Assembly: GCF_002302635.1 (NCBI RefSeq)
Contig: NZ_CP022387.1
Coordinates: forward strand, 2,356,001 to 2,420,000
DNA: 64,000 bases
Origin: Capnocytophaga stomatis
Lineage (GTDB): Bacteria; Bacteroidota; Bacteroidia; Flavobacteriales; Flavobacteriaceae
Direction of reading: 5' to 3'
Part shown: positions 53,005-61,073 of the stretch, piece after piece
Position numbering within the stretch: position 1 is the first letter of the stretch
Layout: each line of letters starts with the position of its first letter
Position numbers and translations under genes: made by a program
The notes under the pieces: generated by a model
What the model saw: the letters and a program-made list of their open reading frames with translations, nothing else
Database searches by the model: none
What the model was told of the DNA's origin: nothing

Positions 53005-53144
53005 ATAATTTCGAAAATTTAAAAATCCAATGCCTCAAAGATATAAAAAATACATCGAAAAATCATAAAGAACGAAAGAAAATAGGCTTCTTTCATCATA
53101 AGGTTTTACTAAATACAATTCGATTTTAAGTTAATCATTAAAAT

Positions 53145-53444
53145 TTATGTAAAGAACGATAGTAATTCATTGTATTTGGCTTTAAAATCATCGAATTCGG
53201 AAAATTCAAATCTATCAAATAAAATATTGTTTTCTGATTCTATATCAATAAGTTCCATAACACAACTATTATCTTCCCACATTGTAAAACGACCAACGTA
53301 TTTCTTGTTGGTTATATCAACTACAATTGATTTGGTTCGTGTTTCTCCTTCTTCAAAGTGAATGCATCTGATTTCCATTTCCAAGTTTGGAATCTTTTTA
53401 GTGTAAATCCAATTACGAAATTTGAAAATATTAGTCTCTGTCAT
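53145..53444 (-). CDS. Hypothetical small protein, immunity-like
   Basis: The 99-residue protein is acidic with beta-rich and aromatic segments, without recognised motif. It overlaps the preceding gene by 14 bases, so it is the last gene of a three-gene operon next to an IS element. Confidence 0.55.
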   Translation of the reverse strand: MTETNIFKFRNWIYTKKIPNLEMEIRCIHFEEGETRTKSIVVDITNKKYVGRFTMWEDNSCVMELIDIESENNILFDRFEFSEFDDFKAKYNELLSFFT

Positions 53445-53907
53445 AAATTATGAATTTAATATCCGTGATGTCTTTCAGATTAATTTCTATCTGTGATTCA
53501 CGATGTTCTGTGATGCCAATTAGTATATTATCAATGATTTTCAGCTCTGCAATCGGGTTAGTTTGGTCAAAAAACATTCCCCAAATCAAATTTCCTTCCA
53601 AATCTTCACAAGCAACAAAACCTTCATTACCGTACGAACCTTCTCCGCAAACAAATTTTTGCTTGCCATCAGCGATTAACTCATTCCATATATCCACCCA
53701 AACCCAATTTTCACACGGATTGTACTTTAAGATGCTGCTTATTGTGGTGTCACACAGAGGGGAAATTTCGGCGGAGCTTTTTTTTGTGTTTGATTCATAG
53801 TATGTTACAAAATCGAGGATAATAACATTGTCATTGCCAAAAACAATACAATTGGTACAAGGCAATTTCTTTTCTTCTGTTTTCCAAATTTTGTTAATTA
53901 TTGACAT
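53431..53907 (-). CDS. Hypothetical protein, immunity-like
   Basis: The 158-residue protein is acidic and beta-rich, with a LEGNLIWGMFFDQTN segment. I do not recognise the family. It follows the next upstream gene by 3 bases. Confidence 0.55.
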   Translation of the reverse strand: MSIINKIWKTEEKKLPCTNCIVFGNDNVIILDFVTYYESNTKKSSAEISPLCDTTISSILKYNPCENWVWVDIWNELIADGKQKFVCGEGSYGNEGFVACEDLEGNLIWGMFFDQTNPIAELKIIDNILIGITEHRESQIEINLKDITDIKFIIYDRD

Positions 53908-53910
53908 ATT

Positions 53911-54318
53911 CTATTTGATTTCTAATTTATCTTCACTTTCCGAATGTGCATTACACACTGTTTTTAGAGTAATTTGTTTACCATCAGTAAGTTTGATGTT
54001 AATCTGACTATTGTCATTTGTGTCAATTTCACACCAAATCTTATCAATAATGTTATTTTTAATTCCAAAATCGTTAGTTTTATCAATATAAGTAAAGTTA
54101 TCGTCTATTTCTATTTCATTTTCTCCCCAATTTTCCCAAAAACCGATGCCAATATCTAAAAAGAATTGATGCCACGAGTGATTTTTTACTTTAAGATAGA
54201 CCATTACAACATTTTTGCAATGCGAATCATCATATACAGCTACTAATTGCTCTATCTTCTGTCCGTTAAAATCAGAAAATACGAATTCTTGGTTTTGAAA
54301 AAGCCTTCCAATCTTCAT
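53911..54318 (-). CDS. Hypothetical protein, immunity-like, first gene of operon
   Basis: The 135-residue acidic protein begins MKIGRLFQNQEFVFSDFNG and contains WHQFFLDIGIGFWENW. No family is recognised. A TATCTTTG element (54353-54346, minus strand) is its promoter. Together with the two downstream genes it has the size and composition of polymorphic-toxin immunity genes, but no toxin is visible. Confidence 0.55.
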   Translation of the reverse strand: MKIGRLFQNQEFVFSDFNGQKIEQLVAVYDDSHCKNVVMVYLKVKNHSWHQFFLDIGIGFWENWGENEIEIDDNFTYIDKTNDFGIKNNIIDKIWCEIDTNDNSQINIKLTDGKQITLKTVCNAHSESEDKLEIK

Positions 54319-54410
54319 TTTTTATTTATTTCTTTTTATCTAACGCAAAGATAGATGATAAATTCTATTCTTTACAAAAAACCTGTCTAAACTTTTTAAG
54401 AGGAAAATTA

Positions 54411-54471
54411 AAAGTTCCAAGAATTTTTAGCATTTTTGTTTTGCATAACAAAATGAAAATCAAGGAACTTT
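54411..54471 (+). promoter_or_regulatory. Fold-back hairpin covering the transposase start
   Basis: AAAGTTCC (54411-54418) pairs with GGAACTTT (54464-54471), and inner segments (ATTTT, CATTTT, GTT) pair further with bulges. The downstream arm includes the TTG start and the codons before it, so translation of a read-through transcript would be masked. Confidence 0.6.
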
Positions 54472-55264
54472 GAGCAAAGATATAATAAAAAAATGGATTA
54501 TTTCCCATTTGAGTATTGGAAAAAGAGGATTTAAAACAAAATTTGATTTATCATTAATTTTTCTTCTGATAGTCAAACGATTAAAAACAGGTTGCCAGTG
54601 GAGGGAACTTCCGGTAGAAGTGTATTTTAAAGACCAAAAAATAAGCTATCAAACAGTCTATTATTATTTCAATAAATGGAGTAAAGATGGTAGTTTTAAG
54701 CGAATTTGGCTTAATTTGTTGCTTGAGAATCGGAGAAAATTAGATTTATCAAGCGTCCAACTTGATGGTAGTCATACTCGATGTCGAATGGGAGGACAAT
54801 CTGTTGGTTATCAGTTAAGAAAAAAGTCAAAGACCACGAATTCTATCTTTCTGTGTGATAATTTGGGGCAAATTTTAGCAATGGGTAGTCCAAAATCCGG
54901 TAATCATCACGATTTGAATAATATAGACTTTGTTTTAAAAGAGATTTTGAATCTTTTGGAGGAAGCGAAAATAGAGCATAAAGGCTTGTTTGTCAATGCA
55001 GATGCAGGTTTTGATAGCCGAGACTTAAAAAGTTTTTTACAGGAAAAAGAAATAATACCTAATATCAAACAAAATCCCAGAAATGGACAAAATGAAAATA
55101 TTTATTTTGACGAAGAATTATATAAAAATCGGTTTAAAATAGAGAGAAGTTTTGCGTGGCTTGATGGTTTTAAAGGATTGATTATAAGATATGAAACCCT
55201 AAATACAACTTGGATGGCTATGTTGTATCTAGGGATTATACTAACATTTATTCGAAAAGTTTAA
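54470..55264 (+). CDS. IS5-family DDE transposase
   Basis: The 264-residue protein has the DDE triad Asp99 (QLDGSHTR), Asp178 (VNADAGFDS) and Glu225 (RFKIERSFAWLDGF). An N-terminal part (FDLSLIFLLIVKRLKTGCQWREL) is typical of IS5/Transposase_11 members. The frame begins at a TTG at 54470. A better ATG at 54454 is in another frame and gives only MKIKEL before a TGA that overlaps the start. Start by re-initiation or a -1 shift is thus possible. Confidence 0.88.
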   Translation: MSKDIIKKWIISHLSIGKRGFKTKFDLSLIFLLIVKRLKTGCQWRELPVEVYFKDQKISYQTVYYYFNKWSKDGSFKRIWLNLLLENRRKLDLSSVQLDGSHTRCRMGGQSVGYQLRKKSKTTNSIFLCDNLGQILAMGSPKSGNHHDLNNIDFVLKEILNLLEEAKIEHKGLFVNADAGFDSRDLKSFLQEKEIIPNIKQNPRNGQNENIYFDEELYKNRFKIERSFAWLDGFKGLIIRYETLNTTWMAMLYLGIILTFIRKV

Positions 55265-55381
55265 ACAAGTTTAAAGTAAAATATCTACAAAGTATCTACA
55301 ACTAAATGAAAAATATAGGTATTAGGTAGAATTTTTAAAAGATTTTTAATGCAAAATATAACTCTTCTTTGATGGTTTGTT

Positions 55382-55519
55382 TGTCGTATTGATTTAGGTT
55401 GGATTAACGATATAAAACCCGAAAAACACGGCATAAGGTTCGTACGCCCAGTAACTTTCGCTTCGGGAAAGGCTTGTCAAATGTGGTTTGTAAGAGAAGA
55501 AAAAATTTCCAAACCATAA
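55382..55519 (+). pseudogene. 3' fragment of an ATC-hydrolase-like gene
   Basis: These 45 codons read CRIDLGWINDIKPEKHG, then IRFVRPVTFASGKACQMWF, then VREEKISKP and a stop. They match the last part of the gene 36612-37304 at all but a few residues. The 5' part is missing and upstream homology ends around 55380, 110 bases beyond the IS end. The gap 55273-55591 holds this fragment and a TAATTTTG element (55561-55568) for the VOC gene. Confidence 0.85.
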
Positions 55520-55591
55520 CTTTCGTCCCTTTTTTCCTATTTTAGTTTCACTTCTCGCCATAATTTTGCAAAAATTTAAAATTCAGAAAAA

Positions 55592-55972
55592 ATGAAACTT
55601 AACGCAGGAATTATCACCGAAAAATTAGCAGAGACCAAAGCCTTTTATACTGAAGTTTTAAACTTTGGCGTAACTTTCGAAAACGATTTTTATCTTTTGC
55701 TTCACACTCCCAACCGAGAGGCAGAAATCAGTTTTTTGCTTCCCAACCATCCGAGCCAACAGCCTATTTTTCAGCAACCTTTTCAAAATCAAGGCGTTTA
55801 TCTGACTATTGAAGTTGAAAATGTAGATGAGGTTTACAAAGAGCTGAAATTCAAAAACATTCCCATTGAAATTGAATTACGAAACGAACCTTGGGGCGAC
55901 CGTCATTTTGCTATCAAAGACCCAAACGGCATCGGTATAGATATTGTAACTTATTCAGAACCTGATAAATAA
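55592..55972 (+). CDS. VOC (glyoxalase-like) family protein
   Basis: The 126-residue protein shows LAETKAFYTEVLNFGVTFE and the C-terminal ending FAIKDPNGIGIDIVTY of the VOC fold, with GDRHFAIKDPNG as typical metal-site segment. It is a stand-alone gene with its own promoter element and a shared terminator. The substrate is unknown. Confidence 0.88.
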   Translation: MKLNAGIITEKLAETKAFYTEVLNFGVTFENDFYLLLHTPNREAEISFLLPNHPSQQPIFQQPFQNQGVYLTIEVENVDEVYKELKFKNIPIEIELRNEPWGDRHFAIKDPNGIGIDIVTYSEPDK

Positions 55973-55980
55973 TATAATAA

Positions 55981-56010
55981 AATAGAGATACCAAATATGG
56001 TATCTCTATT
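55981..56010. terminator. Bidirectional terminator
   Basis: AATAGAGATACC/GGTATCTCTATT is a perfect 12-bp stem with a 6-base loop between the convergent VOC and CapA-family genes. Confidence 0.8.
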
Positions 56011-56044
56011 CAAATTAATATATTTATTTATATTCTGATAAATT

Positions 56045-57139
56045 CTATTTTTCTCTGACTAAAATATTGTTTTTAAATAAGTTTCGTGAATTTTCAATAA
56101 AAATATTCATTGATTCGATTGCTTTTTCATCTAAATCTTTGAAGTTTTCAGATTCATATTCCTTACACGGAAGTATCTCAAAAAGATGATGTTTACTGTT
56201 GATTTTCTGGGTTTTATTCACCCAAACCAAATGATAACCGTGGTCAATAATTTGAGTTGCTTGCCCGTCCTTGAACAATGTTATTTCCAGCATTGCACCA
56301 CCATCACAAGGACTTTTTCGCTGATTTGAAACAAAATTTCCTAAAGAATATACCACCAAACGTTCGTTATGCAAACCTGTCATCGGGGTGTAATACATCG
56401 GTTGTAAAACGTGCGGATGCCCTCCAATGATTATATCAACCCCGTTAGAAAACAAAAAATCCGCAATTTCTTCCTGCTTTTTATTCTGTTTTTGCTGATA
56501 TTCCACTCCCCAATGAATTACCACGATTAGCTTATCAAGGTTCTTCTCTTTTGCCTTTTGTAAATCTAATTTAATCTTCTCTAAATCAATCAAATTCACT
56601 ATAGTAGGTTCAGGAATAGGCAAGCCATTTGTGCCATACGTATAATTCAAAATCCCGATAGTTATCCCATTTTTTGACAAAATTAGAAGATTATTTTCAT
56701 CAAAATCTTCTTGATTTCGGAAAGTTCCCGTGTGAGCTATTTCAAGTGAATCCAAAACATCTAAAGTTCTGATTATTCCATCTTTACCTCTGTCGCAAGA
56801 ATGGTTATTTGCTGTAACAAATGCATCAATTCCGCTTTCTTTGCAAGCAACTGCCAAGGCGTCGGGCGATGAAAATTGCGGATATCCTTTGTAAGGTTTT
56901 CCTGCCAGAGTTACCTCCAAATTAGCAATCGCAAAATCAACTTTCTCAAATAAATGCTTCACTTTTTCAAAAACAGGCTGATAATCATAGGTTTTTGTTT
57001 CAGAATTATATGCTCCGTCAATTTGCGGACTGTGCCCCATCACATCTCCCATAAACAAAAGAGACATCGTATTGCCTGATTGCTGAGCATTTGTTTTGAA
57101 AACAAAAGTTAATAGCAGTAAAAAAAATATTTTCCTCAT
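56045..57139 (-). CDS. CapA family protein (metallophosphatase-like)
   Basis: A signal peptide starts at MRKIFFLLLLTFVF. The PGA_cap/CapA domain shows SLLFMGDVMGHSPQ, FAIANLEVTLAG, AFVTANNHSCDRG, IVVIHWGVEYQ and IIIGGHPHVLQPM, all metal-site segments of calcineurin-like CapA proteins. I use ATG 57139 rather than 57178 because a TATTTTTG element (57162-57155) lies in between. CapA proteins take part in poly-gamma-glutamate or other surface polymer synthesis, but no capBC genes are present here. Confidence 0.87.
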   Translation of the reverse strand: MRKIFFLLLLTFVFKTNAQQSGNTMSLLFMGDVMGHSPQIDGAYNSETKTYDYQPVFEKVKHLFEKVDFAIANLEVTLAGKPYKGYPQFSSPDALAVACKESGIDAFVTANNHSCDRGKDGIIRTLDVLDSLEIAHTGTFRNQEDFDENNLLILSKNGITIGILNYTYGTNGLPIPEPTIVNLIDLEKIKLDLQKAKEKNLDKLIVVIHWGVEYQQKQNKKQEEIADFLFSNGVDIIIGGHPHVLQPMYYTPMTGLHNERLVVYSLGNFVSNQRKSPCDGGAMLEITLFKDGQATQIIDHGYHLVWVNKTQKINSKHHLFEILPCKEYESENFKDLDEKAIESMNIFIENSRNLFKNNILVREK

Positions 57140-57209
57140 TGCAGATTTTTTTCGCAAAAATAGAAAAATATTCAACAATTAAGCATTTCATTCCACCCGT
57201 CCTACTCTA

Positions 57210-57254
57210 TGTAACTTTTGTTACAGAATCATTGTTTATGATATATTACTTTTG
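57210..57254 (+). promoter_or_regulatory. Promoter with TGTAAC-N4-GTTACA operator upstream of the YeeE/YedE pair
   Basis: TGTAACTTTTGTTACA (57210-57225) is a perfect Crp/Fnr-type palindrome. TACTTTTG (57247-57254) is the -7 element. The palindrome centre is about 40 bases upstream of the inferred start, as expected for direct activation. Confidence 0.75.
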
Positions 57255-57283
57255 CCGCCGATTAAAATACAAAATACTCTTTT

Positions 57284-57835
57284 ATGGAATGGATTACGCA
57301 GCCTTGGCCGTGGTACGTGGGCGGACCTTTAGTTGGCTTACTAATGATTTTACTCATTTTACTGGGAAAAAGTTTCGGATTTTCTTCTAATTTCAGAACG
57401 CTTTGCTCGGCAATGGGAGCAGGCAAATCGTGTAGTTTCTTCAATTTCGATTGGAAATCTCAACGATGGAATTTATTATTTCTTGTAGGTTCAATTTTAG
57501 GAGGAACAATCGCTTTTCACTTCCTTTCTGATAATCAAGTTCCTGCAATTTCCGAAGAAACTATCGTAGAACTCAAGCAACTTGGTTTTGAAAGTGCAGG
57601 CACAATGTACTCACCTTCAGAGCTTTTCAATGATTTGTCCGTAAAAAATATATTGATTCTGCTTATTGGCGGTTTACTTATTGGTTTTGGAACGCGTTAT
57701 GCCGGAGGTTGTACATCAGGGCACGCTATTTCAGGACTTAGCGACCTGCAACTTGGTTCTTTAATTGCTGTAATAGGCTTCTTTATCGGAGGGCTTATAA
57801 TGTCTCATTTGTTGTTACCTTTAATATTTGGATAA
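57284..57835 (+). CDS. YeeE/YedE (DUF395) family sulfur-compound transporter, first half
   Basis: The 183-residue protein has about four to five hydrophobic helices and the family motif GTRYAGGCTSGHAISGLS, in which the cysteine is thought to handle thiosulfate or sulfur. A second short membrane protein of the same type starts 1 base after the stop, so they form one split transporter. A palindrome-controlled promoter precedes it. Confidence 0.87.
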   Translation: MEWITQPWPWYVGGPLVGLLMILLILLGKSFGFSSNFRTLCSAMGAGKSCSFFNFDWKSQRWNLLFLVGSILGGTIAFHFLSDNQVPAISEETIVELKQLGFESAGTMYSPSELFNDLSVKNILILLIGGLLIGFGTRYAGGCTSGHAISGLSDLQLGSLIAVIGFFIGGLIMSHLLLPLIFG

Positions 57836-57836
57836 A

Positions 57837-58250
57837 ATGAAAAATCTGGTTTACATACTTTTAGGAATTGTTTTTGGCATCGTGATGTACAAAACTGAAA
57901 CTGCTTCTTGGTTCAGAATTTATGAAATGTTTCACTTTCAATCATTTCATATGTACGGATTTATCGGAGGAGCTTTAGCTGTTGGAGTATTGGGAATTCA
58001 ATACATAAAACGAACAAACGAAAAAGATTTTGACGGCAAACCTATTGTTATTCAGCCTAAAGAAAGAAAAATTGCTCGTTATTTAATTGGTGGAACTTTC
58101 TTCGGGTTAGGTTGGGCGTTAGTCGGAGCTTGTCCGGGACCAATGTTCGTATTGTTAGGAGCTGGTGTTTGGTCAATTTTGATTGCTATCGTGGGTGCCT
58201 TGATTGGAACGTATCTGTACGGAGTTTTAAAAGATAAATTACCTCATTAA
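57837..58250 (+). CDS. YeeE/YedE family sulfur-compound transporter, second half
   Basis: The 137-residue protein has about four helices and the conserved segment GLGWALVGACPGPMFVLLGAG with its cysteine (GACPGP), typical of the DUF6691-like partner of YeeE/YedE pairs. The ATG is one base after the previous stop, so translation is coupled. I use this ATG, not the TTG nine bases upstream. Confidence 0.85.
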   Translation: MKNLVYILLGIVFGIVMYKTETASWFRIYEMFHFQSFHMYGFIGGALAVGVLGIQYIKRTNEKDFDGKPIVIQPKERKIARYLIGGTFFGLGWALVGACPGPMFVLLGAGVWSILIAIVGALIGTYLYGVLKDKLPH

Positions 58251-58283
58251 TTGTTACATTTTCAAGATAATATCGTAAATTTG
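58251..58283 (+). promoter_or_regulatory. Promoter of the Crp/Fnr-type regulator with half operator
   Basis: TTG (58251-58253) and TAAATTTG (58276-58283) are 22 bases apart. TTGTTACA at 58251-58258 equals one half of the TGTAAC-N4-GTTACA site at 57210, hinting at autoregulation. Confidence 0.55.
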
Positions 58284-58375
58284 CACAAGCAGATTTTTCT
58301 GTATTTATCTTATAAATTTTCCTTGTTGATAAGTTCAGAAAATCAGAATAAATTATTGACTAAAACAGTAACGAA

Positions 58376-59008
58376 ATGACTTACAGAGAATTAGTCACAG
58401 AAGCTTATAATCATACCTTTGAAAAGGAATTAATTTCTGAAATAGTTGATGTCGCTCACTTTGTGGAATTTAAGGAAGACGATGTTATAATGGATATCGG
58501 GATGTACATCAAGGCGGTACCTTTAATCTTATGCGGAACCATCAAAGTTATGCGAAGAGATTTTGATATCGGTGAGTTATTGCTCTACTTTGTTGAAAAA
58601 GGCAACACTTGTGCTATGACTTTGGGTTGTAGCACAGGAAACAAAAAAAGTGAAATCAGAGCCATTGCCGAAACAGACGGGATTGTGGCTATGATTCCCG
58701 TTCAAAAAATGGAAGAATGGTCGGGGAAATACAGAAGTTGGCGAGCGTTTGTTTTTGAAAGTTACAACAATCGTTTTGAAGAGCTGCTTTCCGCCATAGA
58801 TAACATTGCGTTTATGAATATGAATGAACGCTTGTACAACTATCTTACAGAACGAAGTAAAATTGAAAATTCAAAAATCATTAACAAAACACACCAAGAG
58901 ATTGCAGGAGAGTTAAATAGCTCACGTGTTGTCATCTCCCGATTGTTGAAAGTTCTTGAAAAAGAACAAAAAATAAAACTCAACAGAAACAGCATTGAGC
59001 TTTTATAG
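58376..59008 (+). CDS. Crp/Fnr family transcriptional regulator of the YeeE/YedE group
   Basis: The 210-residue protein has a cNMP-like beta-roll (about 20-120) and a winged helix-turn-helix (KTHQEIAGELNSSRVVISRLLKVLE) typical of Crp/Fnr. Three cysteines stand out (LCGTIKV, TCAMTLGCS), possibly sensing sulfur or oxidants. It lies directly behind the transporter pair, and a Crp-type palindrome lies before the pair, so it is the likely regulator. The link is inferred from position. Confidence 0.88.
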   Translation: MTYRELVTEAYNHTFEKELISEIVDVAHFVEFKEDDVIMDIGMYIKAVPLILCGTIKVMRRDFDIGELLLYFVEKGNTCAMTLGCSTGNKKSEIRAIAETDGIVAMIPVQKMEEWSGKYRSWRAFVFESYNNRFEELLSAIDNIAFMNMNERLYNYLTERSKIENSKIINKTHQEIAGELNSSRVVISRLLKVLEKEQKIKLNRNSIELL

Positions 59009-59012
59009 AAAA

Positions 59013-59771
59013 TTATTTCTTTTCTGTGAGATACTTCCAATATCTTTTGGGTAAATGCTGAAGATGAAGTTTGGTGTTTTTTCGCTCTTGGATGTTTGTA
59101 CTGTTGAAATAATTCTTCCAAAGTAGTTCAAAATTATGTTCCTTTTCGTGCAAAAGATGTGAAGGATTATGAAGATTCTTTTTCATCTGATAATCAGGCA
59201 CAAAGAAATCAATCTGTTCCAAATCATAATGAACTCCGTACGCTCTTCGAAGGTCATAAATCATCCATTTTTGGCTGGCATATCGGCTTTTAAAATGTGG
59301 AACGATAAGAGGCAAAACATCAAAATCAGGCTCAATGTGGGCATAAAACGAGGAATCCTGAAGTTGCTGAAAACGCACGAAGGCTTCCATACGATGTTTC
59401 TCTCTTTTTACGGATTTTATTATTTTGGAAATCTGCATCATATAATTATCAGCAAAATTCTGGAAAATATTTCTCTTTTCCTGAACGAGATATTTTACCG
59501 CATACAAAATCAATTTTTCTCGGGCTTCATTTTCTGACAGAAAAACCAAAAGTAACATTTTTACAGACTTTCTGTCAGCATATTTTTCAATTCCTTTTAC
59601 GACGCGTTCCGCCTTTTCCGAATTGGTAATAACGAAATGTTTTTCGGCAAACAAATGAGCCGTAACAAACTGATTTGATGTAATATCAACATCATCATAT
59701 TTGTATTCAAACACCTCAAAAACAGCAGTAAGCAATCCTTCAAAACTGCCGTCATAAATCATTTGTACCAT
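59013..59771 (-). CDS. DUF4130 / TIGR03915-type putative DNA metabolism protein
   Basis: The 252-residue protein starts VQMIYDGSFEGLLTAVFEVFE and holds a middle part typical of the DUF4130 family (FVRFQQLQDSSFYAHIEPDFDVLPLIVPHFKSRY in two parts, KWMIYDLRRAYGVHYD). In many bacteria this protein pairs with the radical SAM protein of the neighbouring type, and the pair is sometimes fused to a uracil-DNA-glycosylase domain. The genes overlap by one base. A role in DNA repair or modification is inferred. Confidence 0.88.
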   Translation of the reverse strand: MVQMIYDGSFEGLLTAVFEVFEYKYDDVDITSNQFVTAHLFAEKHFVITNSEKAERVVKGIEKYADRKSVKMLLLVFLSENEAREKLILYAVKYLVQEKRNIFQNFADNYMMQISKIIKSVKREKHRMEAFVRFQQLQDSSFYAHIEPDFDVLPLIVPHFKSRYASQKWMIYDLRRAYGVHYDLEQIDFFVPDYQMKKNLHNPSHLLHEKEHNFELLWKNYFNSTNIQERKNTKLHLQHLPKRYWKYLTEKK

Positions 59772-61030
59772 CAGAATAAACTCAATTGTTGCGAAAAATC
59801 CTTTTTATATTTTGATTGAGAGTTTTTCAGAATAATTTGACGCAAATACACTGTATCTAAATGTTTTAAGAAAGGATTAGACACCGAAAAATCAATAAAA
59901 AACTTGGCTCTGTTAACAGCCACTCCCATCTTCTTAAGATGCTCTATTCCAATAGTTTGAAATCTTCGTGCATTTACAATTTTTCTGGCTGAAATTTGCC
60001 CTATTCCGGGTACTCTCAAAATCATTTCTAAAGGTGCTATTTGTAAATTCACCGGGAATTTATCTATATTCCTCAATGCCCAAGCCAATTTCGGGTCAAT
60101 TTCTAAATCTAAAAAAGGATTGTTAGGCTCAAGAATTTCTTGTGCCTGAAATCCGTAAAAACGCATCAACCAATCGGCTTGATACAATCGATTTTCCCGA
60201 ACCATAGGCACGGGTGTGGAAAGAGCCGGAAGCCTATTATCCTCAGTTATTGGCACATAGCCAGAGTAATAAACTCGCTTCAAATTAAATTTTTTATAAA
60301 AGTAATCGGCACTTCTTATAATCTGAATATCAGTCTCTCCGGCTGCTCCGATTATGAATTGACTGCTTTGCCCTGCAGGAGCATATTTCGGGGTGGATTT
60401 GATGATTTTCTTTTCGACTTTATGCCTAATAATCTCATTTTTAACATAATCCATTGGTTTCATCATTTCCTGATGATTTTTTTCGGGAGCAAGAAGTTTC
60501 AATCCTGAAACGGTAGGAATTTCAAGATTTATACTCAATCTATCTGCGTACAAACCAGCCTCAAGAAGCAATTCTTCGGAAGCTCCCGGAATGGTTTTCA
60601 GGTGTATGTATCCGTTAAATTTGTGTGTTAATCTGAGTTCTTTCGCTATACGAACCAAGCGTTCCATTGTGTAATCAGGACTTTTAAAAACGCCCGAACT
60701 TAAGAACAATCCTTCAATATAATTTCTTTTGTAGAAATTAATCGTCAAATTCACGACCTCTTCAACCGTGAAAGCAGCCCGCTTAATATTGTTACTTTTT
60801 CTGGAAACACAGTAAATGCAATCGTAAATACAATGATTTGTAAGCAAAATTTTTAATAAAGAAACGCATCTTCCGTCTTCCGTATAAGTATGGCAAATCC
60901 CTGAAAAAGAAGAATTTCCCAATCCTCCTTTACTGTTTTTTCTGTTTCCTCCGCTGGAAGAACAAGAAACGTCATATTTCGCAGCATCGGCTAATATGGA
61001 AAGTTTTTCGTTGATTCGGTCAAAATTCAT
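59771..61030 (-). CDS. Radical SAM protein of the DNA modification/repair type (TIGR03916-like)
   Basis: The SAM cluster motif is CIYDCIYC (CxxxCxxC). A radical SAM barrel follows (EGLFLSSGVFKSPDYTMERLV, RLSINLEIPT). The C-terminus has a helix-hairpin-helix (LRVPGIGQISARKIVNARRF), a DNA-binding motif. Together with the downstream DUF4130 protein it forms a conserved pair. The reaction is unknown. Confidence 0.9.
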   Translation of the reverse strand: MNFDRINEKLSILADAAKYDVSCSSSGGNRKNSKGGLGNSSFSGICHTYTEDGRCVSLLKILLTNHCIYDCIYCVSRKSNNIKRAAFTVEEVVNLTINFYKRNYIEGLFLSSGVFKSPDYTMERLVRIAKELRLTHKFNGYIHLKTIPGASEELLLEAGLYADRLSINLEIPTVSGLKLLAPEKNHQEMMKPMDYVKNEIIRHKVEKKIIKSTPKYAPAGQSSQFIIGAAGETDIQIIRSADYFYKKFNLKRVYYSGYVPITEDNRLPALSTPVPMVRENRLYQADWLMRFYGFQAQEILEPNNPFLDLEIDPKLAWALRNIDKFPVNLQIAPLEMILRVPGIGQISARKIVNARRFQTIGIEHLKKMGVAVNRAKFFIDFSVSNPFLKHLDTVYLRQIILKNSQSKYKKDFSQQLSLF

Positions 61031-61073
61031 AGATATTTTTTCAATTTTATTATTTTAGGATTTTAATTGTTTG

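Larger units (their letters stand above)
54379..55272 (+). mobile_element. IS5-family insertion sequence, 894 bp
   Basis: Terminal inverted repeats AAACCTGTCTAAACTTTT (54379-54396) and its near complement at 55255-55272 match at 16 of 18 positions. One transposase gene fills the space between. The flanks are A-rich, so a target duplication cannot be identified (AAA occurs on both sides). The element looks complete. Confidence 0.85.

Noticed and set aside
59013-61030. Queuosine-type or tRNA-modifying radical SAM enzyme
   Set aside because: The C-terminal helix-hairpin-helix and the DUF4130 partner fit the DNA-linked family better.
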